Shown piece by piece: positions 20,401 through 35,400 of a DNA stretch of 64,000 nt. The DNA is from Argyresthia goedartella (Eukaryota; Arthropoda; Insecta; Lepidoptera; Argyresthiidae): NCBI GenBank assembly GCA_949825045.1, contig OX463807.1, positions 10,503,501 to 10,567,500 on the forward strand, given 5' to 3'. Each line of letters begins with the position of its first letter. Positions within the stretch are counted from its first letter, which is position 1. Under the pieces are notes generated by a model. That model made no database searches. It saw nothing but the letters and a program-made list of their open reading frames with translations, and was not told the origin of the DNA. The position numbers were made by a program, and so were the translations under genes.

Positions 20401-23400
20401 ATTTTCACCCTTACTCACGGCGTAACTATTTGTATTTGAATTTGTGCCTGGCTGCCGATGCCGGTCGGCGCGGTTGATGATATCGTAATTTTACCATATG
20501 TGAAAATAAAAGGCACACAGCAGTACATAATTAATTTGCAAAATATTTTATCAAATACTTATTTTAAAGTGTTTCATTGTATTAAGAATGAATGAGAACA
20601 TCACTATCAAACTGTAGATGGCAACATTATCTCAAGAAGAGACGTTTGAAGCTTTCAGTTTCCTTCGTATTTTGATTATTTATTATTATTATTATTATTA
20701 GGTATTCAATTTCCAATTCAGATCAGACTATATATATACAGATATACATATGTTTACACGAATTAATTATTATCCATGATACTCATAGGTTCTTAGGTAG
20801 GTAGCTACCTATCTAATGATTTAATAAAACAATTGTGCAAGTACCTACCTATTATTTGGGTAGGTAGGTAGATATGGTTTTAGAAAGGTTACTTGAGTAA
20901 TTTAATGCGAGCAGTCGTTGAATATGCAGAAGCTATGGGTAGATAACTAGTTAGGTGTTTTATGTTATTAATATTTCTTCAATGGATCGGTACTGTAATC
21001 GGTACGGCGAACTGTACCATTGCTACTGATAGGCATATAAAAAAGCGGGCAAGTTTGAACTGGGGATGAGATTGAACGAAGTCAGGAGTTCGTCCTTATA
21101 GATAATAATTAAAATAAATTATGTTTCGACCTAAGGTTATATTTCACATATTTTTATGGTAGGGAGTATATCTACTGTAACTGTAACTCTTCTTGGCTAA
21201 AATAGCTCAAAATACACTCGATAATCCACAACTGTTATCATTGATTAAATATATAAAAATATTAAATAATATTAAAGTACCGCTAAAATCGTCTATTCGT
21301 AAGCCCGTTTATTTGTATGTAGCACAATCTAAAACAAACTACAGACGGTATACATTTTTCATTAGAGCTTCTTCTGAATTCAACAAGCTAGTGCAATATC
21401 CTAGTTTGGATTTATTTAATTCGACAACTTTATTTTTTAGATAACTTTTATCCAAATCCTGGTTCGATCATGTGGTTCTTTAAACTTTAGATAAGATCAG
21501 TTTCCATCTGTTTCTCAGATTATTTGTAAATTTCTCTTTTATTTGTTTTTATTTTTTATGATTTTGTTTCACTAAGGTTAAGCAAGTAAAAATCAGGATT
21601 TTTTCGAAAGATAATAAGTAGAGCCCAAGGTTGCAAAAATCTGTCTTAGATGAGACAGTGTTGTAGTCAAAAACTTTTTTCAGCACTTCCGGTTTTCCTG
21701 TAACACTATATTTTATTACGCGTTGCAATTTAATTAAAATAAAGGCCACAATAATAAATAGGTAGTGCCTAATTTTATTATATTTGTCAGACTTTTTTCC
21801 GATTACCTCATGGATCGTAAATTGAAAAGCAAGTCACTAGACCGGAAATGTCATTAACATCCACGTGGAAAAGTATTAAAGCGCGCGAATTTCAGTGAAT
21901 GAACGCAACAACGACTTTGCACTGAATACTTACTTTTAATCACAAATTACTCGTGATTATATGTCAAATAAATTCAAACAGTCACAGAGGAAGATATCAC
22001 TAAGCCTGCATGCATCGCGCCGAACACAAAATACTGGCATGGTTTCAAAATTTATATTTAGAATTCGATGATCTGTGCTAACTAGGAAAGGAACTAAACT
22101 ACGCACAGATCAATAAGTCTTAAAATACGTGAAAATCTATACAGCATAAACTATTTTGTTATCCAAAAGTTAGTTCGGAGTTTTCTTTCCGCGTTTTCCG
22201 CGTTGCATTGCAACTTAGCGACAATTTCGCGGCTGCGCAGAACGATCGTACGTTCAGTCCGCAAGTCAATACAACTCCTCCACAGTAGGGAGTGGATTTC
22301 TAGCCAGAAGGGCAGTTCAAGATCATTAACATCGGGGCCTACTACAGCTGAGTTTATTGTAAAATCTTTTCATTGTAATTCTGCAAATATGGGTTGGCCG
22401 ACGGTCTACGATGGCAAAACTGAGGTAGGTAATCTTTCTGATCTATTTCGGTTTTTCTTCATGTTACGTGAGTGAGTCTGAACTTATGCTCTAGCTGTCT
22501 TGTTACCTTGAATAAAGGTTGGACATTTTCCGTGCCGGCTTTTTGGCATTTTACACCCATCATGAAAATGTATTCCATGTTTTTGTGTGGATACATACAA
22601 AAGTGGTTTCTATGACAACCGATTCAGCGTGTAATGTAATATTGCAGTACATTGTGTAGAATGTATAAAATAGGAGGAGGTACTTAGGAATTAGGTAGGT
22701 ATTGCAGTGACCTACAAGCCCACATAGGTCATTTCATATTACGAAAATACTTAGGTACATTATTAGGCAAGTCCCCACGTAAGCATGTGGAATTGATTAG
22801 AAATTTTAAACTATCCTGGCAAGTCGACAAAAGTATTCCTTTAGTGATTCGTAAGAAGATGTATAGGTAGATTTAAGACAATTTAAATGTTTCTTTTAAT
22901 TACCTAGGGACAAGCCCATCGCCGCTCTAAAGATGTTATAGCTACATTATTAAACCTTGATAATTCAAAGACATTTGTAAATACGCCTTAGTCCTTCCTA
23001 TATATTGTGTAATGTGATTTAGCTATTATCGTTATCAACCTTCACTTCATGTGTAAATTGTCAACAGTACACAATACCTATTGAACTATATCTGGTACCT
23101 AGCTACAAATGTTAAATTGCATTACATCGACGACGTTATACTTAAGCATTGTTTATTGGTATTATATCTAGGCACGAAGTTACGCACAACCTCAAGGTTA
23201 CCTATCTGTTAAATCACTGTGCTGTTTGAAGTTTAATTTCTTCATAGCAATAGGTAAAATAATTAGTCCCATTACTATTAATAAAATAACAAAAATATTG
23301 TTTTTTATCTAATATTCGGTAACCTGCCTCTGGTCTATGGTACCTACCTAACTTCTATAATAAAGCGTGAATCTATGAGGAAACTTCTCTCTTTAAGTAG

Positions 23401-26400
23401 ATTTGTATATGCCTACGATACCTTAACAGCTTAGTAACAGTGCATTGCACCGACTTGCACCTATTGAGGTGAAAAGGTGAAGGCAATTGATATGACATTG
23501 GTCATATCAATTGCCTCCTATAGGTAGGATCGAGATAGATATAGATCTTATCTGTCCGTGCAAATGAACCCATCACAACGCAACAGATCTTGGGACTAGC
23601 TTACGATGTGACTACACACATCACGTTTTTTCAGGCCGGTTCAAACTAGACCATTCTGATAAGGTTCAAAGGCTTCCTATAATGATCTACAGTGAACTTG
23701 AATGGAAGATTTTATGAGGCATTTTCAAGAATTCTTGAACGTAGTATTGTGGGAAGTAGCTGATTCAGGAAGGTTTACTGTCGGGTAATGCTTAGGTGAC
23801 ACCTGGAAGAGTAGAGTCTGCATAATTTTCAAATCCCATTAAGTTTGATGAGAGTCGTACCACTCCTTAAAAACCTGGACAAGTGGAGTCTTATGGGCAT
23901 TGTCAAGTGGCCCTAAAGCTTTTGATCTGCCATCAAGATGTTTCGCTTCAACGAATTTTTCTTCCCTCAGGCAGGCTCAGCTACAAAGCCCGGACAGCAG
24001 ATGGCCGCAGCCGACGTGGGCTCGCAGCTGCAACACATCTGCGCTCTGGACATCGACTCCAAGGCCTCCTACATCCGTCTGTCCGGCATCATTTGTACTA
24101 TTGGTGAGTTTGACTACAACTTTCAAAGGTGACAAGTTTCCACTATGAATAAAAGTTTGTGTAAATCCCCTTACCTCTCTACCATTATTACAGCCAGACT
24201 ATTGCTCTAGCTGAAGATTGGATATTGTACCAATTGAGTTAGTTGGACTGCAGATACAAGCTGATTATCTAACTTGATTTTATCAAAGATAAGATGTACT
24301 TATACTGTTTATGGTAATTAAGTAAATTCGCTGCTCTATCTTAATCATCGTCATCTTCACTTAATTTTTATAAAATTGGTTTCTATCAACTCATCAATAT
24401 TGTCAACGGAGAACTGAACGAATGTCTGTCTGGAGTTCGTCCACAATGCACTAACAAAATCATGACTTTCTCCAAGGCCCCGCATCCCGTGAAGTCGCCA
24501 TGCTGGAGAAGATGATGGAGACCGGCATGAACGTGGCCCGCATGAACTTCTCGCACGGCTCCCATGAGTACCACGCAGAGACCATCGCCAACTGCCGCCA
24601 AGCCGAGAAGAACTACAGCCAGAAACTCGGATTCCCCTTCTCTTTGGCTATTGCTCTGGACACTAAGGGTCCGGAGATCAGAACTGGACTTTTGACTGGC
24701 GTAAGTACAGTTTTTGTGATGGGTTACAATAGATAGAATGCTTTGTGTGTCTGTCTTTTGATCTTCTTTCAAAGAAGCGGGTAGGTTAGTACCAGTAGTC
24801 ATCATCAATTTGACCAATAAGCCAAAATTGCAGTTGTTCTTGGTTACGTAAGATATTTACCACACCGAAAAACAGATCTGTAACTTTACAGAGTTGCTTT
24901 TTAACAAATCTTTAACAGTCGAACTGGTTTTTCAATCAATCAATCAATCATTTTTATTTCGGAATACAAAGTTCCATAGTTTGTTAGTAGTACTATTAAT
25001 AACATTAACATAACAATAACACTTAAAATTATAATAAGATTCAATCAATTAAAATTAAAATGAAGTCATGCTAATAAAAATTCAAATTAGGTCATTACAT
25101 TAAATTAGGTTATTTTACAATATTAATGAAATAAAATAAAAATAAATAAATTAAAATTTAACTGACACAAATTACAAATAACAATTAAATTCAATACATT
25201 CAGGTGGATTTATGCATTCATCTCATATAGATAGGCCTGCCCGTGGAACGGTTCAGTTTGCCACACACTGTCAGTGTACCTGTAATAACACTAACCCAGT
25301 GTTTGAAGGATGCTGTTGGCGCTGCTACGCGTTCTGTTCAGTAAGGAGGCCGTCCTCTTACGTATGATGGCGTGAAATCCATCAGTACGTGCCTCAACAA
25401 ACATACCCGACGCACTACAGTAGCGCGGCAGCCCCAGCAACATCCTAAAAGCATTGTTGTACTGGACGCGCAGGGCGTTGAGAGCTTTTTGGGTATAGTT
25501 GACCCATAGGCTGCACGTGTAGAACGATTGACAATATGCCTTGAAGAGTGTGATTTTGACTGGCTTTGTACAACGTGCAAACCTACGAGCCAGCATATTT
25601 GCCCTAACTGCCAAAGCCCTGCGCTCCCGCTCAATGTCTAGGTCATCCCTCAGGTCGTCTGTCACTATATGACCAAGGTACTTAAAACACGTCACTCTTT
25701 TGAGTGTATTACCATACAGTCTCAAAGCCGGCACTTCACTCGGTAGTTTATTACCAGTCTTAAAGATCATAATCTCACTTTTTTTGACATTATATTTGAT
25801 GCCGTGTCTTTCTGCATATCGTTCACATGTTGTAAGTAATTTTCTCAAGCCCCCTGGTGACGGACTCGCAGCACCATATCGTCTGCATAGCTTAAGTTGT
25901 TGCAGCTTTTACCATCAACGTAGCATCCCGCATGCATACTGCTGAGTTCACCGACCAGATCGTTCACATACAGATTTAATAGCTTGGGCGATGTTAATCC
26001 CCCCTGCCTCACTCCACATTCCATCCGATACGCCTCCGAAAACTCATTTCCCCATTTTACTTTGTTGATTTGATTTTCATACCAAAATTTAAAGATATTA
26101 ACAATTTCCGCCGGTAGTTTAGACGCTCGACACTTATCCCACAAGATGTCATAACTTACAAGGTCAAATGCTTTTGAGAGATCTAAAAAACAGGCGTACA
26201 CATTTGTTCTACGGTCAGTGTAGTATTTAACGGTGTGCTTGAGGCCCAGAATTGCACTTTCCGTAGAAAGCCCCGGCCTAAAGCCAAACTGTTCACCATT
26301 CAAACGGATGTGGGCGCTCAGCTGTGCGTCAAGCAGGCCGTCAAATACCTTTGCAATTATGGTTGCAAGCGAAATTGGTCTGTAATTGTTCCTATCTGAT

Positions 26401-29400
26401 ATATCGCCAGTTTTGTTTTTAACAATGGGCACCACAATAGTTTCCATCATTTCACACGGAAGATATCCATGGCTGACACAGAGATTATAAAATGTGGCTA
26501 ATACTCTAGGTAGATGAGTCCCTGCATGTTTCAGGTGTTCAATGCTGAGCCCGTCGTGGCCCGGAGACTTCCCTCTGGACATGTTTTTAACAACTGTTGC
26601 TACGTCTTTAGGGCTGAATCGAGTCTCCAGATCACCCCGAAGCTGCTCAACACGTATCTTTGCTATCCCTTTGCGACAATTGCTTGGAACATCTATTCAA
26701 TAGAAACGTGAATTTGTAAAACTCATTTATAAGTAAGTAGGTTTGGAAGAAATATATTTTTAGAGATAAGCTAATAAAGAATGATGAATTGAAGTAAAAT
26801 GACATGGGTATATTATGTTATTATTTGTGCTTTCGATCATTCGCGTACGTTCTCAGTTAAGAGAAGAACCAGTTAGAGCTACTTCTTCCTCTCCATTCTT
26901 ACACACGAGCAGCATGCGCATCGCCAGCTGTAGACGGCAGGCTTAAAACGTGTCGTCAGCAGTCGACAGTACCTGCTGCTGTCGGCTGGTGTCGGGGCTT
27001 AATAAAACGCGTCGGTAGAGTCGACAGCAAGCTTAAAACGTGTCGCCATCAAAATTAGACGCATCGACGAGCGATGTCTGCTGCCGACGCGTCCAATTTG
27101 CTGTCCTCTTTTTTTTCCCACCTAGTAGCAAAGGCCTTTACGCGGATACGAGTTAAGCCATACTCGACCAGGCTGGCTCAGTGCGGGTTGGTGGAGTGGT
27201 TTTACGAGCACTACCACGACGCGATAGTAGCGGGGACCTACAGCTTAACGTGCCATCCGAAACACAGAACGTCCGATAACCTATTTAAGATAAATTAATT
27301 ATCTCATTGGTACATGGTCAGGATTAGAAACTGAATCTCCTGTGTGAGAAGCAAGCTTGAAACCCATTAGACTACGGAGCTCCGCTGTCCTCTTATCAAC
27401 TGTAAATACTGAAATACATAGCCTTCCCACAGGGCGGCTCAGCCGAAGTGGAACTGAAGAAGGGAGATACTCTCAAGCTGACCACCGACAATGCTTATAT
27501 GGAGAAGGGATCCGCCGCCGTCGTATGGCTCGACTACAAGAACATCACTAATGTTGTGAAGCCTGGCAACAGGTAAACTTTCATCAACATCAATCTCAGC
27601 CCACATCAGGAAAAAATCTGCAAGCTGTCTATTTTCTATAGCGCCAATTCTAACAGTCCTGTGCCAACCGCGAAATTCCGTCTGGCCAAATGTTCCGCCC
27701 ACCTCCCTACCCCTCAGTAGACTTTTCCTTTCCTTGCATTATTTCCTTTACATCGACTTTTTTCCGTGAAAGTTAAGTAGATCTTATTCCATCCAAACTT
27801 TGTCACATTTAAGCTCCATTCTCAAAATTTATTCTACTAACTGCTAACTGACTGTTTCCAACTCCCAGGATCTTCATCGACGACGGACTCATCTCAGTGA
27901 TCTGCGCGTCCTCCACCGCCGATACCCTGGTGTGTACCATCGAGAACGGTGGCACGCTGGGATCGAGGAAGGGAGTGAACCTTCCCGGTCTTCCGGTGGA
28001 CCTGCCTGCTGTGTCTGAAAAAGACAAGGCTGATCTGCAGTTCGGTGTTGACCAAGGTGTAAGTAGCTTTTTTGCTATATGAATATGAAAATACTTTATC
28101 AAAACATATTATTTTTTAACTAGATGTTACTAAAGGTCAACGCGTGCCCGTTTTATCACGCGTGACAATTATTCGTGCTGGCATGTGCTCTTAACGAATT
28201 TATTTCATTGATAGTGTTATCAACAGACGTCTGTTGCTCTGAGTAACGTTCCATTTGCACCTCAACTGAATTATCTATACTAATTCATTAAAAAAAAGAT
28301 AAAACTCGCTTGTTATGCCTGCGTCATTGATAAGGTTAAGATGATTACCAGCTGATTCAGGCGTGCTGACGCGATATCAGGGTACTTGACAACTCATTGT
28401 TGATTGGATATAGGAGAAGAGAATCTTCTGCTATCTTCTTAACTAATTGATCGTTGATTTCTACGAATTGATTGATCGACTGTCAGATTTTTCAAGTTGT
28501 CCTAATTCTAGCCTTTGACACAGTTTTAGTGTTTCATCAAAAACCGGGTTGAAGGCCGAAAGCTATATCAACATTAGTTTAACTTAACTCGCATAGCTGA
28601 CGCAGTTTTTCATACTCACATAGTTAGCAGCTTTGTCAGCTATGCGAGCTAAGCTAAGCTAAGTTAGCTTAGCTTTCGGTCTTCAACTGGTTTTAGCTAG
28701 GATGCGTCCAAAATAAGGAGAATACGATCTTTGACCATTTAGCGTCTCTGCCAAATATTGTTTAGTCCACACTATCGACAAGGAAGGCTATGCAATGGTG
28801 TTGCTCCCTACTGAATCCTGATTCCCCTAATCAGGTGGACATGGTGTTCGCGTCATTCATCCGCAACGGTGCAGCACTGACCGAGATTCGTGGCGTGTTG
28901 GGCGAGAAGGGCAAGAACATCCAGATCATCTCCAAGATCGAGAACCACCAGGGCATGGTTAACCTGGACGAGATCATCGCTGTGAGTATCCAAATCACTT
29001 GGGACTTCATCCGATCGTGATGTCAAGAACAATGAGATGGGATTAAGCGAGAGCTGATTACCATGCTTTCAGATATCTTGTCCTTTCGCCGTTAAGTTGG
29101 TAGCAATGAAACCAGTGTTGCTAGCTTTTGAAAATTGTTTCACTCAAAAAATATCATTACTAACTCATACTATACATTTTCGTATACGTTGCTGATTATC
29201 ATTTGTATCAATTGTAAACTCATAATATTCCCTATTTTATTTCCTATTTTATTTACCTACAAATCTGCTATGTTATTTTTTGAAAGCGGGGAATTTAATG
29301 TGAATCTGGCAACCGGACAGTTGTACACACCACAGACCACAGCCAACTTAACGGCGAAGGAACACGTTAACAAAAATGCACTTTACATGGTGATTGATTA

Positions 29401-32400
29401 TCTCCTCTCTCATGAAATCTGTGTCTATACCTTGGCAGGAAATACTAGTAAATAGATGATGGCAACATTTGCCGACTGCGGCGTATTTTTGAAATAGTTT
29501 TTTTTATTTGTCGATTAGAACACGCATTAGCCCTCAGTTATAATAATGTACTCTGTGCATTAGCCTGCTAATATGCCACCATATGCCTAAGTTGCCATAA
29601 TTTATTTTCTACTAGTGGACCCGCCCTCGCTTCGCTTCGGGTACCAATTTTACACCCGTAGGAGGTACTTTTCATTTACACTTTTTCAAGATTTTTTAAA
29701 ATTTTCTCTACGTACAAACCCTCCCTGGACTTCCTCGAATTATTCAAGACCAAAATTATCCAAATCGGTAAAGGCGTTGTTGAGGTATAACATTACAACG
29801 AAAAGTGGCATTGATTTTTATATATATAGAAGATAGCTGTTACCTGCGACTTCGTCCGCGTGGAATAGTATCTTTGGGTAGCATTTTTAATTATTTAATA
29901 AGAATCATTAGTAGGTATATTAAAAAAAAATACTATTAAATAATATTTGTTCACAGTAGGTATAAGGTACCTACCTATGTATTCCATTGAGTGGCAGAAA
30001 GTACCTAGGAAAATTTATTGGTCCCTAATGTCCAAGACACTTACAGGGGCCAGTGTTACGTTGTGTACAAAAATATTTAAAATTACCTAATTTAAAACAT
30101 TTTTGTACACAACGTTTGCTGTTTTGTTATTATTTGTTAAAATGTGGAGATTGTTTGGACTGGACACTCGCGAGCAGGCCACGTACAGTTGGCCATGCGA
30201 AAAACAGTTTTTCTCAAAATTGACACCTGCTACTTTAAGTGTTTGCCCTTGCGCTTTGTTAATGGTCATTGCGAGCGCTGGTTTGAGGGGAAACTGGATT
30301 CTTTTAAACTGAGAAGGTAAATCTGTAGGGATCATGGGTATGCGGGGAATCAAAACTTCTTCATCTTTAGCTATTCCTGTCATTATAATTGCTCTAATAA
30401 TATTGCGCCCAAGCTGTGTAATTTGCAATCGAGTCCCGTTGCATAGTCTCGGTGCTTCGAGATTTCTCATTAACAAAACTGGAACCCCAACTTTCAGTCT
30501 CAGCTTATGAGACGGCACTCCTGACAGCTCTAAAGAGTTTAGAAACTCTGTAGGATAAGATGTCACCTGTTCACTGTCCACGACAATATCTGCTGATAAA
30601 TATTCGACAACATCGCCTTGCACATGTGACATCATTCGGTCATTCATCTGTCCCACAATTTCATTGGTCGGTGCTAATATTGCCCTTTCACACAGCAACT
30701 CTCTATTTCTCATGTTATGTTCCAAACCGGGATAGACGTTGTTTTTAAGGCCTTCCAAGTTGTGGACAGCATTACAAAATTCTTGACATAATGTAATCAT
30801 GCCGTTAGCGTCCGTAGTCATTCGACCTTCGCCGATTTTCAATAGAGCAGCTGCATATTGCCCCGATTGCATATCATTATGTAGTTGTACTCGCATGTTT
30901 TTAGTGAGACAAATTTTTTTTACATGCACCCATAATGTAGACGCTTTCAAACATGCATTTATCTCATCTGCTGGAGTGCCTCTGGTAATGACAGGTAGTG
31001 TCTGTCTGTCAAGCAGCACTACCATCCCACCCATTAAACTCTGGTTGCTTCTGATATCTTTCAGAGTCCGATTGAGCGCCTCGATCGCTTTTTTATGCGA
31101 CATTGTGCACTCATCCCACACCAACAGCTTGCATTGCTGTAGCATTCGGCCACGATCGCTGTATTTTGTAATATTACAAACTGGAACTTCCTCATGAGGT
31201 AAATTTAATGGGAGTTTAAGCACTGAATGTGCTGTGCGGCCTCCATCGAACAGCGTCGCCGCAATTCTAGAGGAAGCTACGGCAACAGCTATTCCTTTGT
31301 CTTTGCGGATTTGGGCTAAAAGTAAATTTAATAGAAAAGTTTTTCCAGTGCCTCCTGGTGCATCTAAGAAAAACAATCCGCCCTCACCATTATCAATTCT
31401 TTGCACTACAATATCAAAGACTAATTTTTGTTCCGTGTTCAATCGAGGAACAGACTCTGATATTTGTTGCTGTAAAGAAGAGACATTGTAGTCCAGTTCT
31501 CTTATTAAATCATTACTGACTTCTCCGATTCTTTGTGGCCGGTTCATTACAAAATCTGATAAAGTCTTCCCAGATATAGCCATCACTTGGTCTTCAATCT
31601 TAGTTAGCGCCTCGTTATATACTAAATCGTTATATGTGATAGTGGGATTATTCTGTTCTAGTCTGTGCAAAATATCGTCAGACATATCATTTTGGTACTT
31701 TTCCCATAATATCTGAGGATTTGAAAGACCACACGTCGCTATGAGAATGGCAAAAAGATCTCTCACCTTAGCTGCTGATTTACATTGTGCAGCCTCTTCT
31801 AATGTCGAGTCCCAATGATTATCATTCTCTAACAATCCTCTAGTTTCACAGGCTTCTCGGAAGGTAACAAAAGTTTGACCATTGTAGTTCTTGAGATCAT
31901 TGAACGAAGTTGGCCCACGCACGTGGTGTAGCAGTAGTCTCAAACAAAAGCATTCAATGTTGCTAACGTGGACAGTATAGAGCCGTCCTAATGCATCTCC
32001 AGATTTAACGCCAGGCCAATCCAGAACAGCAGTTCCTTGAATTCGGCGTTTCCAACATTTTCTACTGGCATCCCACGTGTAATACCGAGGTACCTGAACA
32101 TACAAAAGTGTTTTTGCAAATTCGTCTGATCTGCAAAGGTCAAAAAAGGCGGTCAAAGTGGTTTTTGGTGGTGTTGTCACTCGCTGGTGAAAATTATTTT
32201 CATTAAAATAAATTCGTTCACCATTCTCTAGATGCACACTGAGGTGCGTAACAGTAGGATACCTTTCATGCAAAGGAAACCCTAACAGGCGCCATACAGC
32301 TTCATTGCTGCTGACGTAGCGACCAGACTGAAATGTTTGTACTTCGTCTACTGGGTTTGAGAACTCTGAGCTCCTGAAATTAAAAATAGCTTGATCGCTG

Positions 32401-35400
32401 CCTTTATTAATATATTTGCAGATGTATTTGATTGCACGCACGGAACCGCAAGCTTCTACATTTATATGGGCGTTGAAAGTTTTTAATAGGACAGGCGAAT
32501 ATGGTACTACCCAACCATTGTCGACAGAAACTTGACTACCATTTCGGAGTTTAACAGATGCCGTCCGGCCTCCGTCTTCTGGTGCTCTTCTACGATACAT
32601 CGGGTAGCCGTTCTCATTATGGAGAGTCTCTTTTAGTAGGTTGCGAGGATTTTTTTTTGTGCATTTACGGTCTTTCATGCACGGGCACAAAGGGTTTTCA
32701 GCCCCGCATGGACCGTGGATCATGTTTCTCATAACAATATCGTAAAGCGCCTTGTCATTGTTAGGATCTGGTATTTCAGCGCTTATAATTTTATCAATTT
32801 GGTCAGGTCGCAATTTATCTTTTAACCAAAGCAAAATGTGGGCATGTGGGAGCCCTCGCTTCTGCCACTCAATCGAATACATAAAGCATTGCACTTCTCT
32901 AAAAACCCTTCCTTTAGTTATTACAGTCATAAGCTTTTTAACTTTTAACCTAAACACTCTGGCAATGATATCATGCCTATCGTTGGCGCTTTGACCTGGC
33001 ATCAATTCGTCAACTATTTCAGACCAAGATGGATTGCAGGTGAAGGTTACGAATAAATCAGGTCGACCATACGTACGCACATAGGCAAATGCGTCTTGAG
33101 TATACTCGTGTAAGTATCGGGGACTGTTCACAAACGAAGAGGGCAGAATCACCATTTTACCTATATTATTAGGGTTCACGTTGGCATCATTCGATACAGC
33201 GTCTTGGAGATGAATATAATTTTCGGCTCTTAATTTTGTTTGATTTAAAGATACGTATCGCAATCTTTCGCTTTCAACCTTTACGTACATATCAACATAA
33301 AATTGGTTAGCGAGCTGTTTGCATCGTTGTATTACGTTAAAATCGCCTTCGCGTATCATCATATGATAGGCATAAAAGTCCATGCTCGATACTTTTTGTT
33401 GCGCAAGGGGAGGTTGGTCACTGGATTGATTTGTGGGATTTGAAAGTGGTACCCCTCTTCCCCCTTGCTAAACATAAGCGGGTATTGTAATGCGTCATAA
33501 CACTTGTGTGTGTCTGGCACCCTGGCACCCTGGCACCCTGCTCAATGTGTTGTCACGGGCTTGTAAAACAATAACACGCGATGCGAACTGTTCACCACAA
33601 ACCATGGCGGCGACTTCGTTTATTAAGGGTGCATTATAACGTCTTTCATGTTCCCCGCTTGGCGTACGATCTGGGTGTATAACTAATTTGTAATTTTCAT
33701 CTGGCATTCTTTCTAAGGCTGTTTTAAAGGTGTTAATGAGGTGATTATGTTCGTGCAACATTCTTTGAATTTTTAAAACAATGTCCCTCTCAACTCCTTC
33801 AATATTTTGACATCTGCAGTCCACCTCGCGGTTTTCGTCACCCATAAAATAAATCTGTAGAAATTTTGGCTGATCATAATTAGTGGGAAGCAAAGAGCCA
33901 ATCCTATGATAAACTTGCCCTTGTACCGTAAATGTAGGTGAAAATCCAGGCATGATGACCTCATTACCCACACCAAATGACGTCATTTGAAAGCAATAAT
34001 TGTACTTTCTTATTCTGTTTAAAAATCGCCGAGATTCATTGCTGTCATATAGAAGTAAGGATTTGAGTGGCTCGTCGGGGTCACCAAGCGTTGGTACTGA
34101 TACTTTGCTTCCAGAACAGCACATACCTGGGGTCTCTTCCTTCCACTTGAATGCCTCACAGTGTCTGCATTTATTGACCATTCTACCTAAGAGGACTAAT
34201 CGATGATTAAAGTAATCAATTAACGGATCATAATCAAAAGCAGCATCGGCAAATGCCTCCCACGTATTCATCGTAAACGTACGTCTCCTTTCTGCTTGCC
34301 GCTCGGAATTAATAATACGTCGTCTACGTGTTTCTTCGAAGGTCTCTGCGGCTATGTACGAAGCTTGACGCTCAGCATCTAAGATTTGGCGAGCTTGGGT
34401 CTGCTGAGAGGTCACAGCAGCTCTTTGAGCCGCGTGACGCTCGGCATCCAAGACTTGGCGAGCTTGGGTCTGTGGAGAAGTCTTAGCAGCTCTTTGAACC
34501 GCGTGACGCTCGGCATCCAAGACTTGGCGAGCTTGGGTGTGCTCAGAGGTCTCAGCAGCTCTTTGAGCCGCGTGACGTTCGGAATCCAAGACTTGGCGAG
34601 CTTGGGTCTGCTGAGAGGTCTCAGCAGCTCTTTGAGCCGCGTGACGCACGGCATCCAAGACTTGGCGAGCTTGGGTCTGCTGAGAGGTCTCAGCAGCTCT
34701 TTGAGCCGCGTGACGCACGGCATCCAAGACTTGGCGAGCTTGGGTCTGCTGAGAGGTCTCAGCAGCTCTTTGAGCCGCGTGACGCACGGCATCCAATACT
34801 TGGCGATCTTAGGTCTGCTGAGAGGTCTCTGCAGTCCTTTATGCAGCATGACGATCAGCGTCTAAAATATGACGGGTCTGCGTTTGCTCAAAAGTTTCTG
34901 CAGCCCTTTGAGCTGCGTGACGCTCGGCATCTAAACTCCGACGGATCTGTGAATGCTCTTCCGATTCCAGTGATCTAGCAAGTTTAGCAGCCCGAGCTCT
35001 GCTAGAGCTATTAGCTAAATTGGACTTTCGTTTGCGAGGCATCGTAGAAAAACAAAAATAAAATAAATCGAACAAAACAGATGTACAGATTGAGATTTAT
35101 TATCATAAAATAAAACACTTAAATAAGCAGCTACGCAGTAAAAATGATGCGCTCACCGTGCGGCGATGTGTTTAAGTCACGTTTAAATGGAAAAAAAGAA
35201 ACTAAAAAATTAAATTACCAATACTTATTTACAACTAATAAGCAACCAATACATAAAATGAGTAGGAGGTAAGTAGGTTATGTTAGTTTTTCACCTACTA
35301 CGACCTATTAGATTAATTCAAAAAAGGAAATAAAAGCAAATCGGATTTTTTTAAAGTAACGGAAATTATCTTACCTACTATTAACTATGAACTAAAAGAT

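Noticed and set aside
20149..20418. Possible minus-strand gene
   Set aside because: No domain was recognised, and part of the stretch (gagcttgacagcatacctca, then ttttcacccttactc) resembles common lepidopteran repeats.
22203..22388. Arg-rich in-frame extension upstream of exon 1B that could be a mitochondrial presequence
   Set aside because: The open stretch begins at TTG, not ATG, and no in-frame ATG precedes the Met at 22389. A TCAGTC initiator lies inside it, so it is more likely promoter and 5' UTR.
34386..34865. Plus-strand Leu/Ser-rich repeat protein
   Set aside because: It is the opposite-strand reading of the 69-bp coding repeat of the Helitron, opened by the repeat period being a multiple of three.
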